A stretch of DNA of 64,000 bases from Isoetes taiwanensis (GCA_021234155.1 JAJEKV010000010.1:4436871-4500870); one strand, 5' to 3'. Counted from the stretch's first letter, positions 19,879-30,470 are shown. The notes: generated from the letters alone by a model not told the origin. Numbers and translations are program-made.

Positions 19879-21534
19879 CTAATGCAAAAAGAGGGACAAG
19901 CAAGCATGCTGGTCCCAATACCTCTTCAGATGCAAGACATTAATAGGATTTGGTAACAACATTCCTGAGGCAACTTCTTGTAGCCAATATGAGTTGGTAC
20001 CTGCAGCTTTCTGCACCACAAAAGGTCCCTCCCAAATATTATCAAATTTGCCTGCTGAGTCTTCTTTTGACTTATTCCACTTGAGGACAAGTTCTCCTTC
20101 TCTAAAAGTGCCTTGTATCCTATGTGTAGCTTTAAAAGCAGCCAGATCTTTGGCCTTTTTCAGCAAATTAGTATTCTCAGCCTCCATCCTATATTCATCT
20201 AGGTGTAGCAAGGCATCCAATCTTTCCTGCAAGGCATGTTCAAAAGGTAAACATAGTTTATAAGCTAACCTCAGGGAAGGCAACTCAAGTTCCACTGGTA
20301 AGACTGCCTCTATGCCATAAACCAAATTGAAGGGTGTATGATTTGTAGCTGTTTTGATAGTGACTCTATAAGCCCAAAGTGCATCCACTATTTTGACATG
20401 CCAATCTCTCTTATTGATCTGCAAGATATTTTTTAACACTTTGTTAGTGGCTTCAGCTTGTCCATTACCTTGGGGATAATATGAGGAGCTCTTGGTATGC
20501 TTGACCTTTAAGATGTCCAACAAGTTAGCAATAACGTCATTAACAAAAGGTGTGCCCCTATCAGAATGCAACTGAAAAGGAATACCAAACCTGGAACAAA
20601 CATACTCATGTAAAAATCTGGCAGTTGTAGCAGCATTAGCCTGCCTCAAAGGTATAGCCTCTGCCCATTTAGTAAAATAATCTGTGGCCACAATGATATG
20701 CTGATGTTGACCTGCAGAAGAAGGATTAATAGGGCCAATATAATCTAACCCCCAAATTTGAAAGGGCCCTAGAGATATGATGGGATTAAGGGCAGCTGGA
20801 AGTAAAATTCTTTTACTAAAGATTTGGCATTGATGGCAAGTCTTTATAATATCATAACAATCTTTAAAAACAGTAGGCCAATAATATCCAGACCTGAGAA
20901 TCTTTTTTGCTGTAGTATCACCAGCAAAATGCCCTCCACAAATACCTTTGTGCATTTCCCTGATGATTAGAGCAGACTCACTTTCATTCACACACCTCAA
21001 CAAGACTCCATCTCGGTTGACTTTGCACAAAACATTGTCTATCATCTTGAATTGCCTGCATTTATCCTTGAGTCTCCTTTTTTGGTTTGAAGTGAAACTT
21101 GAGGAGATGATTCCATGTTGTAAGAAGTCTCTAATAGGTTGTTGCCAACCACCATCAACCTGATCTTCTGGAGTTACCTCTACATGAGCTACTGCAAGTG
21201 AAATGTCAGCAGTATCCAACTCATCCTCATGGTCAAAAAATATATAAGGCAAGTAAAGGCTAGGACTTCGTACCAAATGTAATTCTTTTACAGAAATATC
21301 ATAGCTTTGCAACTTACAAGCCCATCTTTGGATTTTTGGTTTGCTGGTTGCTTTACCAAACAGTAGACCCATTGGATTTTGCTTCATGTAGACTTGGACT
21401 TGACTCTTCAGAAGCAAGTGTCCTTGCCTATTGATAAGAAACATGAGGGCAGCAGCACTTTTTTCTATTCTGGTATATCTCTCTTCTAGAGCAGACCATT
21501 GTTTACTTGCAAATACTATGGTATGCTTATCCAT
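19879..21534 (-). CDS. Array copy 3: integrase with upstream RNase H-like remnant
   Basis: This frame is open over 551 codons. Residues 1-110 are the end of the RNase H-like domain. The integrase zinc finger uses His195, His202, Cys233 and Cys236 (GGHFAGDTT ... CHQCQIF). The catalytic triad is Asp264 (WGLDYIGPI), Asp325 (HSDRGTPF) and Glu361 (GNGQAEATNK), with the classic 35-residue gap between the last two. The C-terminus (IWEGPFVV ... PINVLHLKRYW) is of the Tat type and has no chromodomain. In the organism it is presumably the end of one gag-pol polyprotein; the break to RT at 21535-21545 is a small indel. It looks capable of function. Confidence 0.9.
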   Translation of the reverse strand: MDKHTIVFASKQWSALEERYTRIEKSAAALMFLINRQGHLLLKSQVQVYMKQNPMGLLFGKATSKPKIQRWACKLQSYDISVKELHLVRSPSLYLPYIFFDHEDELDTADISLAVAHVEVTPEDQVDGGWQQPIRDFLQHGIISSSFTSNQKRRLKDKCRQFKMIDNVLCKVNRDGVLLRCVNESESALIIREMHKGICGGHFAGDTTAKKILRSGYYWPTVFKDCYDIIKTCHQCQIFSKRILLPAALNPIISLGPFQIWGLDYIGPINPSSAGQHQHIIVATDYFTKWAEAIPLRQANAATTARFLHEYVCSRFGIPFQLHSDRGTPFVNDVIANLLDILKVKHTKSSSYYPQGNGQAEATNKVLKNILQINKRDWHVKIVDALWAYRVTIKTATNHTPFNLVYGIEAVLPVELELPSLRLAYKLCLPFEHALQERLDALLHLDEYRMEAENTNLLKKAKDLAAFKATHRIQGTFREGELVLKWNKSKEDSAGKFDNIWEGPFVVQKAAGTNSYWLQEVASGMLLPNPINVLHLKRYWDQHACLSLFLH

Positions 21535-22262
21535 AAAATGGCTAATCCTATAGCTTTTTTTAGTATGATAATATAAACTTCAAATGGCATATTCAAATCT
21601 GGTTTTCTCAAGAGTGTGGCTTCACATATGGATAGAATAAGAAAGTCAAAAGCCTCTTGGCATTCTGAAGTCCATGTGATAGGTATATGCTTACTTTCAG
21701 ACTTAGAGAACTTACCTACCCTTGTCAATCTAGAGATGGGGCTTAAAATATGGGCAAAATTAGGAATATACATCCTAAGAAAACTTGTCATACCAACAAA
21801 ACTTTTGACCTGTTTTAGATTCTTGGGAGGTGCTAATTTTTTGAGAGCTTCAATCTTGTCTTGAGCAACTTGAATGCCTTGGCTGGATAATTCATGCCCT
21901 AAGAGTTGTCCTTTTGATGCAAAAAAAATGCATTTCTTTGGATTTAGATTGACTCTTGAACTCCTGCACAAAGAACAAATTTTTGCAAGTAACTCCACAT
22001 GATTAGATGGATGAGAGCCTAAGCAAAGGTCATCTAAATACACCCTGAACTCCTCAGCAGACATGGATTTGAAAATAACATCCATTGCTCTTTGGAAGGT
22101 GGCTGGAGCATTCATCAAACCAAAAGGCATTCTTTTCATAGCATATGTACCCCAGGGAGTGATAAAAGAAGTCTTTGGCTGGTCTTCTTCTTTAATGCTG
22201 ATCTGGTTGAATCCTGAGAATCCATCCAAAAATGAATACACTTCCTTACACCTTTCAAACAT
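21516..22262 (-). CDS. Array copy 3: reverse transcriptase, main part
   Basis: The frame covers the RT palm and thumb: FLDGFSGFNQISI, TSFITPWGTYAMKRMPFG, FQRAMDVIF, then the catalytic FRVYLDDLCLGSH (YLDD). It is followed by the thumb and the start of the RNase H-like domain (MPFEVYIII). It overlaps the upstream frame (22255-24066) by a few bases. One extra A in an A-run at about 22275 compared with copy 2 shifts the frame. RT copies RNA into DNA and would use the tRNA primer at 25277-25294. Confidence 0.9.
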   Translation of the reverse strand: MFERCKEVYSFLDGFSGFNQISIKEEDQPKTSFITPWGTYAMKRMPFGLMNAPATFQRAMDVIFKSMSAEEFRVYLDDLCLGSHPSNHVELLAKICSLCRSSRVNLNPKKCIFFASKGQLLGHELSSQGIQVAQDKIEALKKLAPPKNLKQVKSFVGMTSFLRMYIPNFAHILSPISRLTRVGKFSKSESKHIPITWTSECQEAFDFLILSICEATLLRKPDLNMPFEVYIIILKKAIGLAILWISIP

Positions 22263-24066
22263 ATAAGATCTCTTCTAAAAAAGGCAAAGGGTAACAATCC
22301 TTGATGGTGGCTTTGTTGAGATCTCGATAATCAATGCAAATTCTTAAAGCACCACTTTTCTTCTCTACAGGAACAATGCAAGATACCCATTCTGGATTAA
22401 TGATTTCAATAATCACACCTGCATCTAACATCTTGTTCAATTCATCCTTTATTAGCCCCATAAGGGAAGCATTAATCCTCCTTAATTTTTGAAAAACTGG
22501 TTTACAACCTTCCTTGATTTTAATTTCAAATTGGCATACCTCAGTTTTGATACCTGATAGTTCTGAATAGTCCCAAGCAAATACATCTTTTCTTTCTTCA
22601 AAAAACATTTGTATGCTCTCCCTGTTTTGATATTCAATCAAATCTCCAACAAACATAGTTCTAGGTGTACCATTTTTTGTGATCACAATCTCTTCAGTCT
22701 CCTTCTTTTCTGATGCATCAATGGTCAAAATAGGACAGAGTGCTTTTACTTCATTGTCATCAAGGTCATCTTCAGGAATAGCTCCCTCAGTCAAATGTGA
22801 CATGAGAGTTTCCCTACACAGGGCATCAGCCTCAAAATTCTTTTCTCTTGGGATATGAGTGATCCTCCATGAAGCAAAACTTGAGAGCACTCCCATTGCC
22901 TGATTCTTCAAAAGCTCCATATCTGCATTTTTTGTTTGATAATCCCCTGAAACTTGTCTGCAAATTAATTGTGAATCACCATAAATATGGATATTGGCAA
23001 TATCCATAGCTTTGGCTTCTTGAAGACCTGCAATCAAAGCTTTATATTCTGCCACATTAGAAGTGACTTGAGGAAAAATTCTCCCTACCTTAGCTAAGAG
23101 TTTGTGAGAAGAATCTTTCAAAATAGCAGCAGATGATGCAACATTTAGTTTTTTAGAGATACCTCCATCAAACCATAGAAAACCTGTTGGTCCTTGTTTG
23201 CTTGGAAGTGCACACTCCATAATAAGGGGAACCATTTCATATTTTCTTGGTTTGGTGTTTTTTAACCTGTAAGATCCCAAAGGCTCCTCAATTAGCATTT
23301 CTTTAATAAAGTTTACCTCTTCTTTGGAGTCATAGGAGCCTTCTTGGTTGTAAATAGTAGCAGTTTGGGAGCCATTGGAGATGGTACATCTCCCTTGAGA
23401 CCAGACTGGCCTAGCATCCACAGTAGCTAGCCATCTCCTCCCTAAAAGTAGGTCATAGATATCAGATTCATCTCCTATATCTTCAAAAGCCACCACAATA
23501 AAGTTAGCAACTACAGTTATGCCTTCTGTATTAACAGGCACTTTAGTCACCACACCAATAGGAGTAATTTTAGCATTATAAAAAGATCTTAGTAATATGG
23601 AAGCTCTCCTGTCCACCTCGAAACCACACTTCTTCATAATGTGATATGGCATGATGTTTAGGGGAGATCCCCCATCAAGTAATACATTGGAAAAGGTAAA
23701 ACCACCTAGAGCAACTGAACATGTAAATGCTCCAGGGTCTTCTTCATTCTGTGCTAGAATAAGATCAGTGGCATCAGTGAAGTTTATACAAGCATTTAAT
23801 TGTTCACCACTAGTTTGCTGAAGCACTCTTTTTCTGTAGCTGGGTGCAATCTTTAACAATGTGAAAAGATCCACACTCACCTTAGAGTTTTTGAGCAAGA
23901 TATCCACTTCATCAAGGTCTTGGTCTTTCTTACCAAATTTTTGCTGTGGAGGTGGAGCTATCACTTGAGGTATTTCCATTGTAGGTGAGGGAGACCTAGT
24001 TGTGGGATGCCTACTCGATTCAGCATGTGTATTGACTTCATTCATTCTTCTGGTTTGCACTACCAT
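22255..24066 (-). CDS. Array copy 3: protease - archaeal-type RNase H - RT start, one open frame
   Basis: This 603-codon open frame fixes the domain order of the element. The aspartic protease is at residues 115-225 (active Asp131 in LLDGGSPLN, flap-side DLLLGRRWLA). The archaeal-type RNase H is at 295-420 and keeps all four catalytic acids: Asp300 (LWFDGGISKK), Glu340 (NVAEYKAL), Asp364 (IYGDSQLI) and Asp414 (NFEADAL). The N-terminal part of RT begins near 505 and includes [13 protein letters not shown]. The first ATG here is internal: gag sequence continues upstream in the same frame in copy 1. An extra RNase H placed before RT is unusual (see findings). Confidence is high for the domains; which of the two RNase H domains acts in vivo is inference. 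Confidence 0.93.
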   Translation of the reverse strand: MVVQTRRMNEVNTHAESSRHPTTRSPSPTMEIPQVIAPPPQQKFGKKDQDLDEVDILLKNSKVSVDLFTLLKIAPSYRKRVLQQTSGEQLNACINFTDATDLILAQNEEDPGAFTCSVALGGFTFSNVLLDGGSPLNIMPYHIMKKCGFEVDRRASILLRSFYNAKITPIGVVTKVPVNTEGITVVANFIVVAFEDIGDESDIYDLLLGRRWLATVDARPVWSQGRCTISNGSQTATIYNQEGSYDSKEEVNFIKEMLIEEPLGSYRLKNTKPRKYEMVPLIMECALPSKQGPTGFLWFDGGISKKLNVASSAAILKDSSHKLLAKVGRIFPQVTSNVAEYKALIAGLQEAKAMDIANIHIYGDSQLICRQVSGDYQTKNADMELLKNQAMGVLSSFASWRITHIPREKNFEADALCRETLMSHLTEGAIPEDDLDDNEVKALCPILTIDASEKKETEEIVITKNGTPRTMFVGDLIEYQNRESIQMFFEERKDVFAWDYSELSGIKTEVCQFEIKIKEGCKPVFQKLRRINASLMGLIKDELNKMLDAGVIIEIINPEWVSCIVPVEKKSGALRICIDYRDLNKATIKDCYPLPFLEEILYV

Positions 24067-25256
24067 AACTTCTTCAGTCTTGGGAGCTTACGTAGCTGAA
24101 TAAACCTTATTGAAGTACTTGGTTCAAGTAAATCTCCACGAAGGTTTAGGTTCGACCTTTTTCTTGTTTCCTGCTTGGCAAAGTATTCTTTAACAAACAC
24201 ATTTAACATCGGTATGACCAACTTCTTTTCTGAAAAGAACAAACGGGACATTCTTTTCCAAAGTGGCCTTTCCTATTACATTTAGGACACACTTGCCAAT
24301 AGCAAATTTCTGATGGATGAGTATTCCTATTGCAATGGACACATTCAGGGGTAAGTTTTACTGTTCTTGCAGTTTTGAGCTCAACTAGTTGTTTGGTTAA
24401 CTCTGCTAAAGCCTCAAGAACCTTAGATAGGTCTGATTTAACCTCGCAACTTGAGAACTAACTTCCTCCTCCTTAGATTTCTTCTTTTTTTTTTTGTATG
24501 GCATACTTTGGAATGGAAGGGTGATGGTCATAATGTGCATCAGTAGCATCGGGTAAAAAAGGATCATGGCCATGGTGGGAGATATGGTGCTTATCGGGCA
24601 AGGTAGAGAGCATTTGAGTCGGATCGATAGTTTTGGCAAAGACTTTGTATATGGAAACAAATCCTTCAATTTTGCTTGGATCTTAAGCAATTTTCTTTGG
24701 ATATCTGGTCTTCTTTCCAGACCATTGATGAAAGCATTTACTAAAAAAAGTGTGGGAATTGTGACCTGTGCTCTTTGACACCTGCTCATAAATGTGCTAA
24801 ATCTTTCTTTGTACTGATTCACACTCTCCCCTGCATGTATAGAAAAGCTTTGCAATTCATTAACCAAATCTTTGGGAGCAGCTAACTTACCAAACCTGTC
24901 CAGAAATTTCTTGACGAGTTCATCCCATGAGGTGGTACCCATTAACTTCTCATAAGTTAACCAAGCACCAGCTTCACTCTCATCTTTGAAACATTTTTCA
25001 AATTCTGAAAGCTTGCATCCTTTCTTGAAACCATAATCCATGTAATAGTCTTCAAATATTCTCAAAAATGGTTAGCACTCATCTTTGGAATCAAAGGTAG
25101 GCAAAGGAAGCAGGGACATTCAACTCAAACTGGTATGGCATGTTTCGGAGTAAGCTAGTTGAGAAACTTGAAGGCAATGGCCTTTTCTGCAATGATCGAT
25201 ACATCAACATCTTCCAATGGTTCTGATTCTGCTGGAAATTTTTGCTTTGGAGCCAT
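24067..25256 (-). pseudogene. Array copy 3: gag with small indels
   Basis: Gag as in copy 1, starting at the ATG at 25256. The central gag fold is open at 24700-25065 (AWLTYEKLMGTTSWDELVKKF). Frames break in 24080-24660 and 25070-25200. There, CAG/CTG sites of copy 1 appear as CGG, CG, TACG or similar. The zinc knuckle region is at 24180-24340. I regard many of these breaks as possible sequence errors. Confidence 0.8.
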
Positions 25257-25276
25257 GAGTTCTGAGATCCAGGAAT

Positions 25277-25294
25277 ATCTCGGTAGGACCTCCA
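25277..25294 (-). promoter_or_regulatory. Primer binding site, copy 3 (tRNA-Gln-like)
   Basis: Same site as at 6981-6998, three bases inside LTR3. This is the primer site of the outermost element of the array. Confidence 0.6.
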
Positions 25295-25297
25295 AAA

Positions 25298-27226
25298 TGT
25301 TGACCCTAAACCTGGCTTATAGGTCAACCACAAGAAACCAATTCGAGTTTTCACTCAAATTGGGGTTAGGACCTCCAGATCACTTAAGGTGATCAGTCTA
25401 TGCAAGAAAATTCCAAAGATAAGTTCAAAAAGTTTGAGTTCTATACCTTTTCCATTTTCAAAAAATGACACCTTTGCCAAAACAATTGTGGTGTTGGAAT
25501 GCAGATCGATTTTTTGAGTCAGATGCTGTAGACTTGGTAAAAAAAGTTGTAGGTAACCCACAGTAAAGCCTCTGACCAAGTCAGAGATTTAATCTGTGAG
25601 TTATTCGAGCTCAAAGTGAGGTCAAATTTTGGTCAATAGAGGTCAAATGTAGAAAACAGTGATCAGAAATTGAGATCTGGAGTTGCCAATCACTTTTGTG
25701 AGAATTTCCAAAGTAGATAGGTTGCAATGGTGCTAGGGAAGAGAGGCAAGCAGTCAAATCCTCGTTTGGAGGTGTAGAAGTATTTTTTGTGACTGGATTT
25801 GGCAAAATACAGTCAAAACTGTTCAAACTCGAGAGCAATTCTTTTGAATTTGAGTTATACTTGGTATTTTTGAATGATTCCAACTCCTTTGGCTTTCTTA
25901 ACACCCAAGGATAGGTGGCAGATAGGCCAAAGGTGCTAAAAACACTCAGGGATTTTTCTATAGATTTTTTTGTGGCAAGAATTGCTAAGGTAAATATCAG
26001 AGACAAATTCGACAACTTGACAGTCAATTTGGATTGATATGAAGGTAAATAGATCAAGATAATAACTGATAAGGATGCTTCATAGCTTCAAGTACAAGAA
26101 AATAATCATCAAAAGTCATAAGGTAATTTCTGAAAGTAATGTCAACTAAATCTTGTAGATCCAGTTGAGGAGAGCTCAAGAACTTCAAGGATCGTCCAGA
26201 TCTTGCTCAGCAATGATCAATGTATGATCTGAATACTTCTGGGCCTTCAAAATTTTCTCGGGTCCAGTTTTCCTATATATATTTTCAAATTTAGTGGTTC
26301 CAATATCTTAGGGCTTGATTTGTGGTTCATTAAGTTTAGGAGCAGCGGGAATCCAGTAATAGCAGGGTTAGGAAGGCGGTAGAGTCGATCCCGGCATGAT
26401 TTCAGCAGTTCCAGAGATTTAGGGTTCATGGCCGTAGATTTCGTGAAGTTCCCGCGATACGGTTCGCGTATTTCCCTTAGATATGCTGGGAATATTCCCG
26501 TATTTTGGATTTTTTGAAAGTTTTACCATGGTTCGAACTCAAGGCTTATATTTTCTTGAAGTTTGATGCAAGCTTAGACCATGGTATCGAGCATCCATAT
26601 CCAAATTTGAAGTTCTTAGGGCCATGGAACCAATTTGAGGGAGTTGCGAACCAATAAGGGTGTAACCATAAGGCAAGAGGTGAAAAAGTAGAGGTTGGCC
26701 AGATGGAAGGTAATAAGATATGGATGTAGAAAAAACAAGGTCCATGACTTAAGCAAAGTGTGGAGTAAGTGTTTATGGCAAGGAAAAAGCAAATGTGGGG
26801 GGCAATGGTGCAAAAGTGGTTATGAAGAATGAATAAGGAAGATGTCATGGGAAAATTAACAAATGATGGTAATAAGATAGGTTGGGGATATAAGAAGGGA
26901 AAAATGGCTAAGCAAGGTGACAAGGGTGGAACCATATAAGGGAATCTTCCAAACTTTAACTTCCAAACTTCGAGCAATGTCTTCCAAACTTCATAACCCA
27001 AAATCTTCTAGAGCATATTCCTGACTAAGCATTTGACTTCAAATAAAATACCTCTTGTGAAGTTTGAACCTTGAGCATTGTTTGACTTGAAGCATGAACA
27101 TCTTTTGACCTTCATAGCAATGTTGAGTGACAAGAATCTTCCAAGCTTTGACCTAGTCTTCTAAAGTGAATTGACCTAGTTTGAACATATAGATCTCCAT
27201 TAGCATGTTGCCCTTTGGGGGCAACA
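25298..27226 (-). repeat. LTR3 of the Tat-like array (outer 5' LTR)
   Basis: 1929 bp, TGTTGACCC to GGGGGCAACA on the plus strand. It is like LTR1 and LTR2 but has a deletion of about 30 bp near 26700 and a short insertion at 25740. Its outer edge at 27226 proves the LTR terminus, because homology to the other copies stops exactly there. The element's far end is truncated (4509), so no target duplication can be checked. Confidence 0.92.
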
Positions 27227-28560
27227 GACACTGTGTATATATTTATAGGCACTCCAATTCCTCTCACTTGCACTATTGGAGGATACCAAGGAGAGGATAG
27301 TCATTGCAAGGGCCTGTAACGTATCAGTAACCTGTCCATGGGCTTGCCACCATGCATAAGATTTCATATTTGGTTCCTTCTTATGACTCTCCAGTGCATC
27401 GTGAAGCTCCTCATTTGCCCACCTTCCACTCAGGTTCTGGTATTCGGTTAACTCGGCAATGCCACGGTTCTATTGCGATAGCAATAGAACCGACATTCCT
27501 TGGATGGGGATGCCTCATCTCACAGCTTCTATTTATTCTACCTCTTCTCCTAGTTTCATTCATCGGCGTTCTCTTGAGCTAGTTTCTCCTTCTTCTCTGC
27601 CCTATCAGTTTCCCTCACCCTCCCTCCCTTGATTCTCTGGCAAGAGGCAGGTCCCCGTTTTTTTTTTTTTAGTCTACATTATTCCGTTCCATTGTTGAAA
27701 TTGCTCCAGTTCTTGTTGGTCAGTTCGCCATCTTTACTTTTCGGGTCGCCCTGCACCCTCTCACTTCTTCCATATATTCTTTTCAATGTTTTTTGCGAGT
27801 ACGTATGTGCTGATAGTTTTATTTTCCTCGGTGTGGCACAGTAGCCTCCGAGGCATACTTTTTAATTCATTCTTTCTCGGCGTGGCAGTTTAGCCTCCGG
27901 GACATGATGCCTTTTTCACTCTCTATACTTATTGGTTTACTCTTTCTCGGCATGGCTCTAGTGTTTTATTTTTTCATTCATGTTTTCTCTCGGTGTGGCT
28001 TTGTAGCCTCTGAGTTAATATTTATTATTCATGTTTCTCTCGGCGTGGCGCTGTTGCCTCCGAGATCATATTTATTGTTTTTTCTCGGCGTGGCACTGTA
28101 GCCTCCGAGGCAACACTAATCTGTTTTTTCCAGCGATGGTCATTCCGCGGACGGCTCCCGATTGGTCGGCTGTTGTTTCTTTCTCAGCGTGGCCCTGGAG
28201 CCTCCGAGTCTTCTTGCCTATGGCATCTAACTCATTGATGGGTTATTTTTCTTTCAGCCTTGATTCTACAGGATTGTTTAAGGCTTTGTGGTTGCCATAG
28301 TGCGTGGGGTCGTGCTTCAACTTTTTGCTTGGGTTTCCTCAAAAACCCAGGAAGGCGTGGTTCTTCTTCCCGATGAGGAGCAGTCACCGGGTCTTTTTAC
28401 CTTTGCATCGACCAAGTGGCGGATTAAACCATTTTTTATGTCGTATTCTTGAGTTTCATCATGCTCTCAATGATTGTCTAGTTTCGGAGCATTTAAAGTT
28501 CATGTTTCCAAATTTATCTATCCCTAGTGAGGGATCCATTTGTACTCAATGTTTTACAAA
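27227..28560. repeat. Non-coding stretch with hairpin-forming tandem repeat
   Basis: No gene is visible. A perfect 12-bp inverted repeat (CGGTTCTATTGC / GCAATAGAACCG, loop GATA) lies at 27465-27492. Seven copies of a 26-bp unit, CTCGGcGTGGCacTGTAGCCtCCGAG in outline, lie at 27827, 27876, 27945, 27989, 28039, 28084 and 28183. Each unit can fold on itself; the third is degenerate. Confidence 0.65.
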
Positions 28561-30470
28561 GCTCAATGAGAACACCACTTCACTTCGGCCACTTGGTTGT
28601 GTCATAGGACCCATCCTAGGAATGAGGGTCTTATAGTCCGAGCTGTTCGGATAATACATTTTTGCAACCTTCTTCAACGAACCCATCACTTCTTTATCTG
28701 TATGCTGGTCCATATCGTGGTTGTGTGGGTCTAAGGCATGTGCGGCACCATGAAGATCATTGTAGGACTTCTTCCATCGTTCATTGAAGCATCTGAGCAG
28801 TGCTGCGCGCTTAGTATTGTCAAATGGTGCATTGGGGCCATCACGTTCTAGAAAGGATTGAATAGAGGGCCAACACCTCCAGACCTTTCCAGTGCTTGCC
28901 TTCGAAGAATCAAGGGTTTTGATGGCATGACAAACAGGTTGCATGCACCTCACAACATTCTTTACACCTTTCCAAAATGTCTCCCGCCCAAGCATTTCTC
29001 GAAGGGCAGCGGCTTGTTGTCGGTGTTTGGCGGCATTTTTCCCTTTCTGCCTCCTTTCCCATTCAAAAAACTCCGTATGATTGAAGGTTGAGATAATTCA
29101 ATCACGACACTTAAGCACTCTTTCAAGACAGATGTAATTGGAACCAAATCGGGTTTGCCCAGGATTCATGAGTGCTAGGGTCTTCTGACGCAATGACTTG
29201 TAAATGGCATAAATTGCCGGCTTCTTTGTGATGAATTTTACAAGCCGACGTGCTTTCTGAATGGGATCTTTGAACCACGTGTGCTGTGAGAACCAATCCT
29301 TGAGCAATAGGTTCAGGCAATGGCATTGGCAGCTAGTAGCGTGCAACCACGGAAATTCGGACTCAATAATTCACCGCTGGCTTGCAATTAGACGCGTTAT
29401 CCATTACAACCTGAAATATTCTCTTGGTCCAAAACTCTATATCACGGCCTTTGTTTTACGAAAAATCCAATCTCCCCTGTCACTTGGTCAGTTTTTGGTT
29501 TCTACGGTTTTCAAAAATACTTCACCCCTTGATACCACGATCATGAAGTTTATAAGATGGTCCTTGTTTAGATTGCTCCAACCATCGGTCACTAGTGAAG
29601 TTGGCACGGCCGGTCATACGACACAACTTCATCTCTACCCCTCGACCATTTTTCCGTGTATTTCATCAACCATTTTATTGTTGGCATGCTTGTATGAAGG
29701 CAACCTAAAAGCCGGCCCTGCTTTGGCAACTTCTTGGAAGGCTTCTTTCATTGCTTTGTGCTCCAAAAATATGTGGAACAACCCGGCATATAAAAATGCC
29801 TCTACAACCTTCAATTGCATCTTCTTGATTTTGCTCGATGTTAAGCAATGATCAACCCTTTGTTGCTTCGATACGTCTTTCCACTATTTCAATTGTCTCT
29901 ATCATTATACGTTTCTCCCGTGCTTATACCTATTGACCCTAGTCCACCCTCTGATTGGTATGCTGTCCCAACTCCAACAAAGGGGGGTGGTATAGTTATC
30001 TTCGTCTTCTCTCCTGCCCCCAAGCTGGCTTTGTTGAGTATCCGTAACTCATCTTTTTTCGTATTATTCTTCGTTTTCGCGTATCACATCTAGTCGAGAC
30101 AATCTTTCAATGGCATCCTTTTCGCAAGTCGGCCAGATGCAAGACAGGTCGCGACACCGACGTCTCGTTCACGTAAGATGTGAGCTCGAATTCTTGTTGC
30201 AGAACCATTTACCGATGAGTAACCACAAAACACACATTCCCACTCATTTACGCCAAACTCTTTCACAAAATCCCATTCCGGGCCTCTTCTCCGACCCGCA
30301 ACTCTAGTAACGCGACCACGTGGACGGGGTGCAGTCCCCGTGGCCCTGCCACGGGCACGCGCAGTCCTCGCACCTCTAGAGGTGGATGCATGACTGCTGC
30401 TTTGCCGCACCTCCGAGGAGGTAGATCGTGACCCGGTAGCCATTGCTTTCGGACCTCGGCACGACAATGT
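28560..30470 (-). pseudogene. hAT transposase (BED finger, DUF659), broken
   Basis: Read from 30470 downward. An N-terminal low-complexity part rich in Ser, Arg, Ala and Gly is followed by a BED-type zinc finger near 30100-30270 (WECVFCGYSS, then IRAHI and VATC). The DUF659 region follows at 29090-29800, with pieces AFLYAGLFHIF, VVMDNASNCK and HATSCQCHCLNLLLKDW, and PGQTRFGSNYICLERVL. The part at 28620-28995 (WKKSYNDLHGAAHALDP, KEVMGSLKKVAKMYYPN) is the catalytic region after it. Several stops and frame changes (for example near 29340-29630) disable it, and the C-terminal dimerisation region is missing. The transposase would cut and paste hAT elements with 8-bp target duplications. The C-terminus may be the fragment at 4019-4495. 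Confidence 0.8.

Larger units (their letters stand above)
4509..27226 (-). mobile_element. Tandem array of a Tat-like Ty3/gypsy element
   Basis: Three LTRs alternate with two full internal regions and one truncated one, all in the same orientation and sharing LTRs. This structure arises by unequal recombination between LTRs or by integration of a multimer. The copies are nearly identical outside error-like patches, which points to recent formation. Tat assignment rests on the extra RNase H, the lack of a chromodomain, and the LKRYW-type integrase end. Confidence 0.88.

Noticed and set aside
27827-28208. Regularly spaced repeats as a CRISPR array
   Set aside because: Units vary in sequence, spacing is uneven, there are no cas genes, and the surroundings are eukaryotic.
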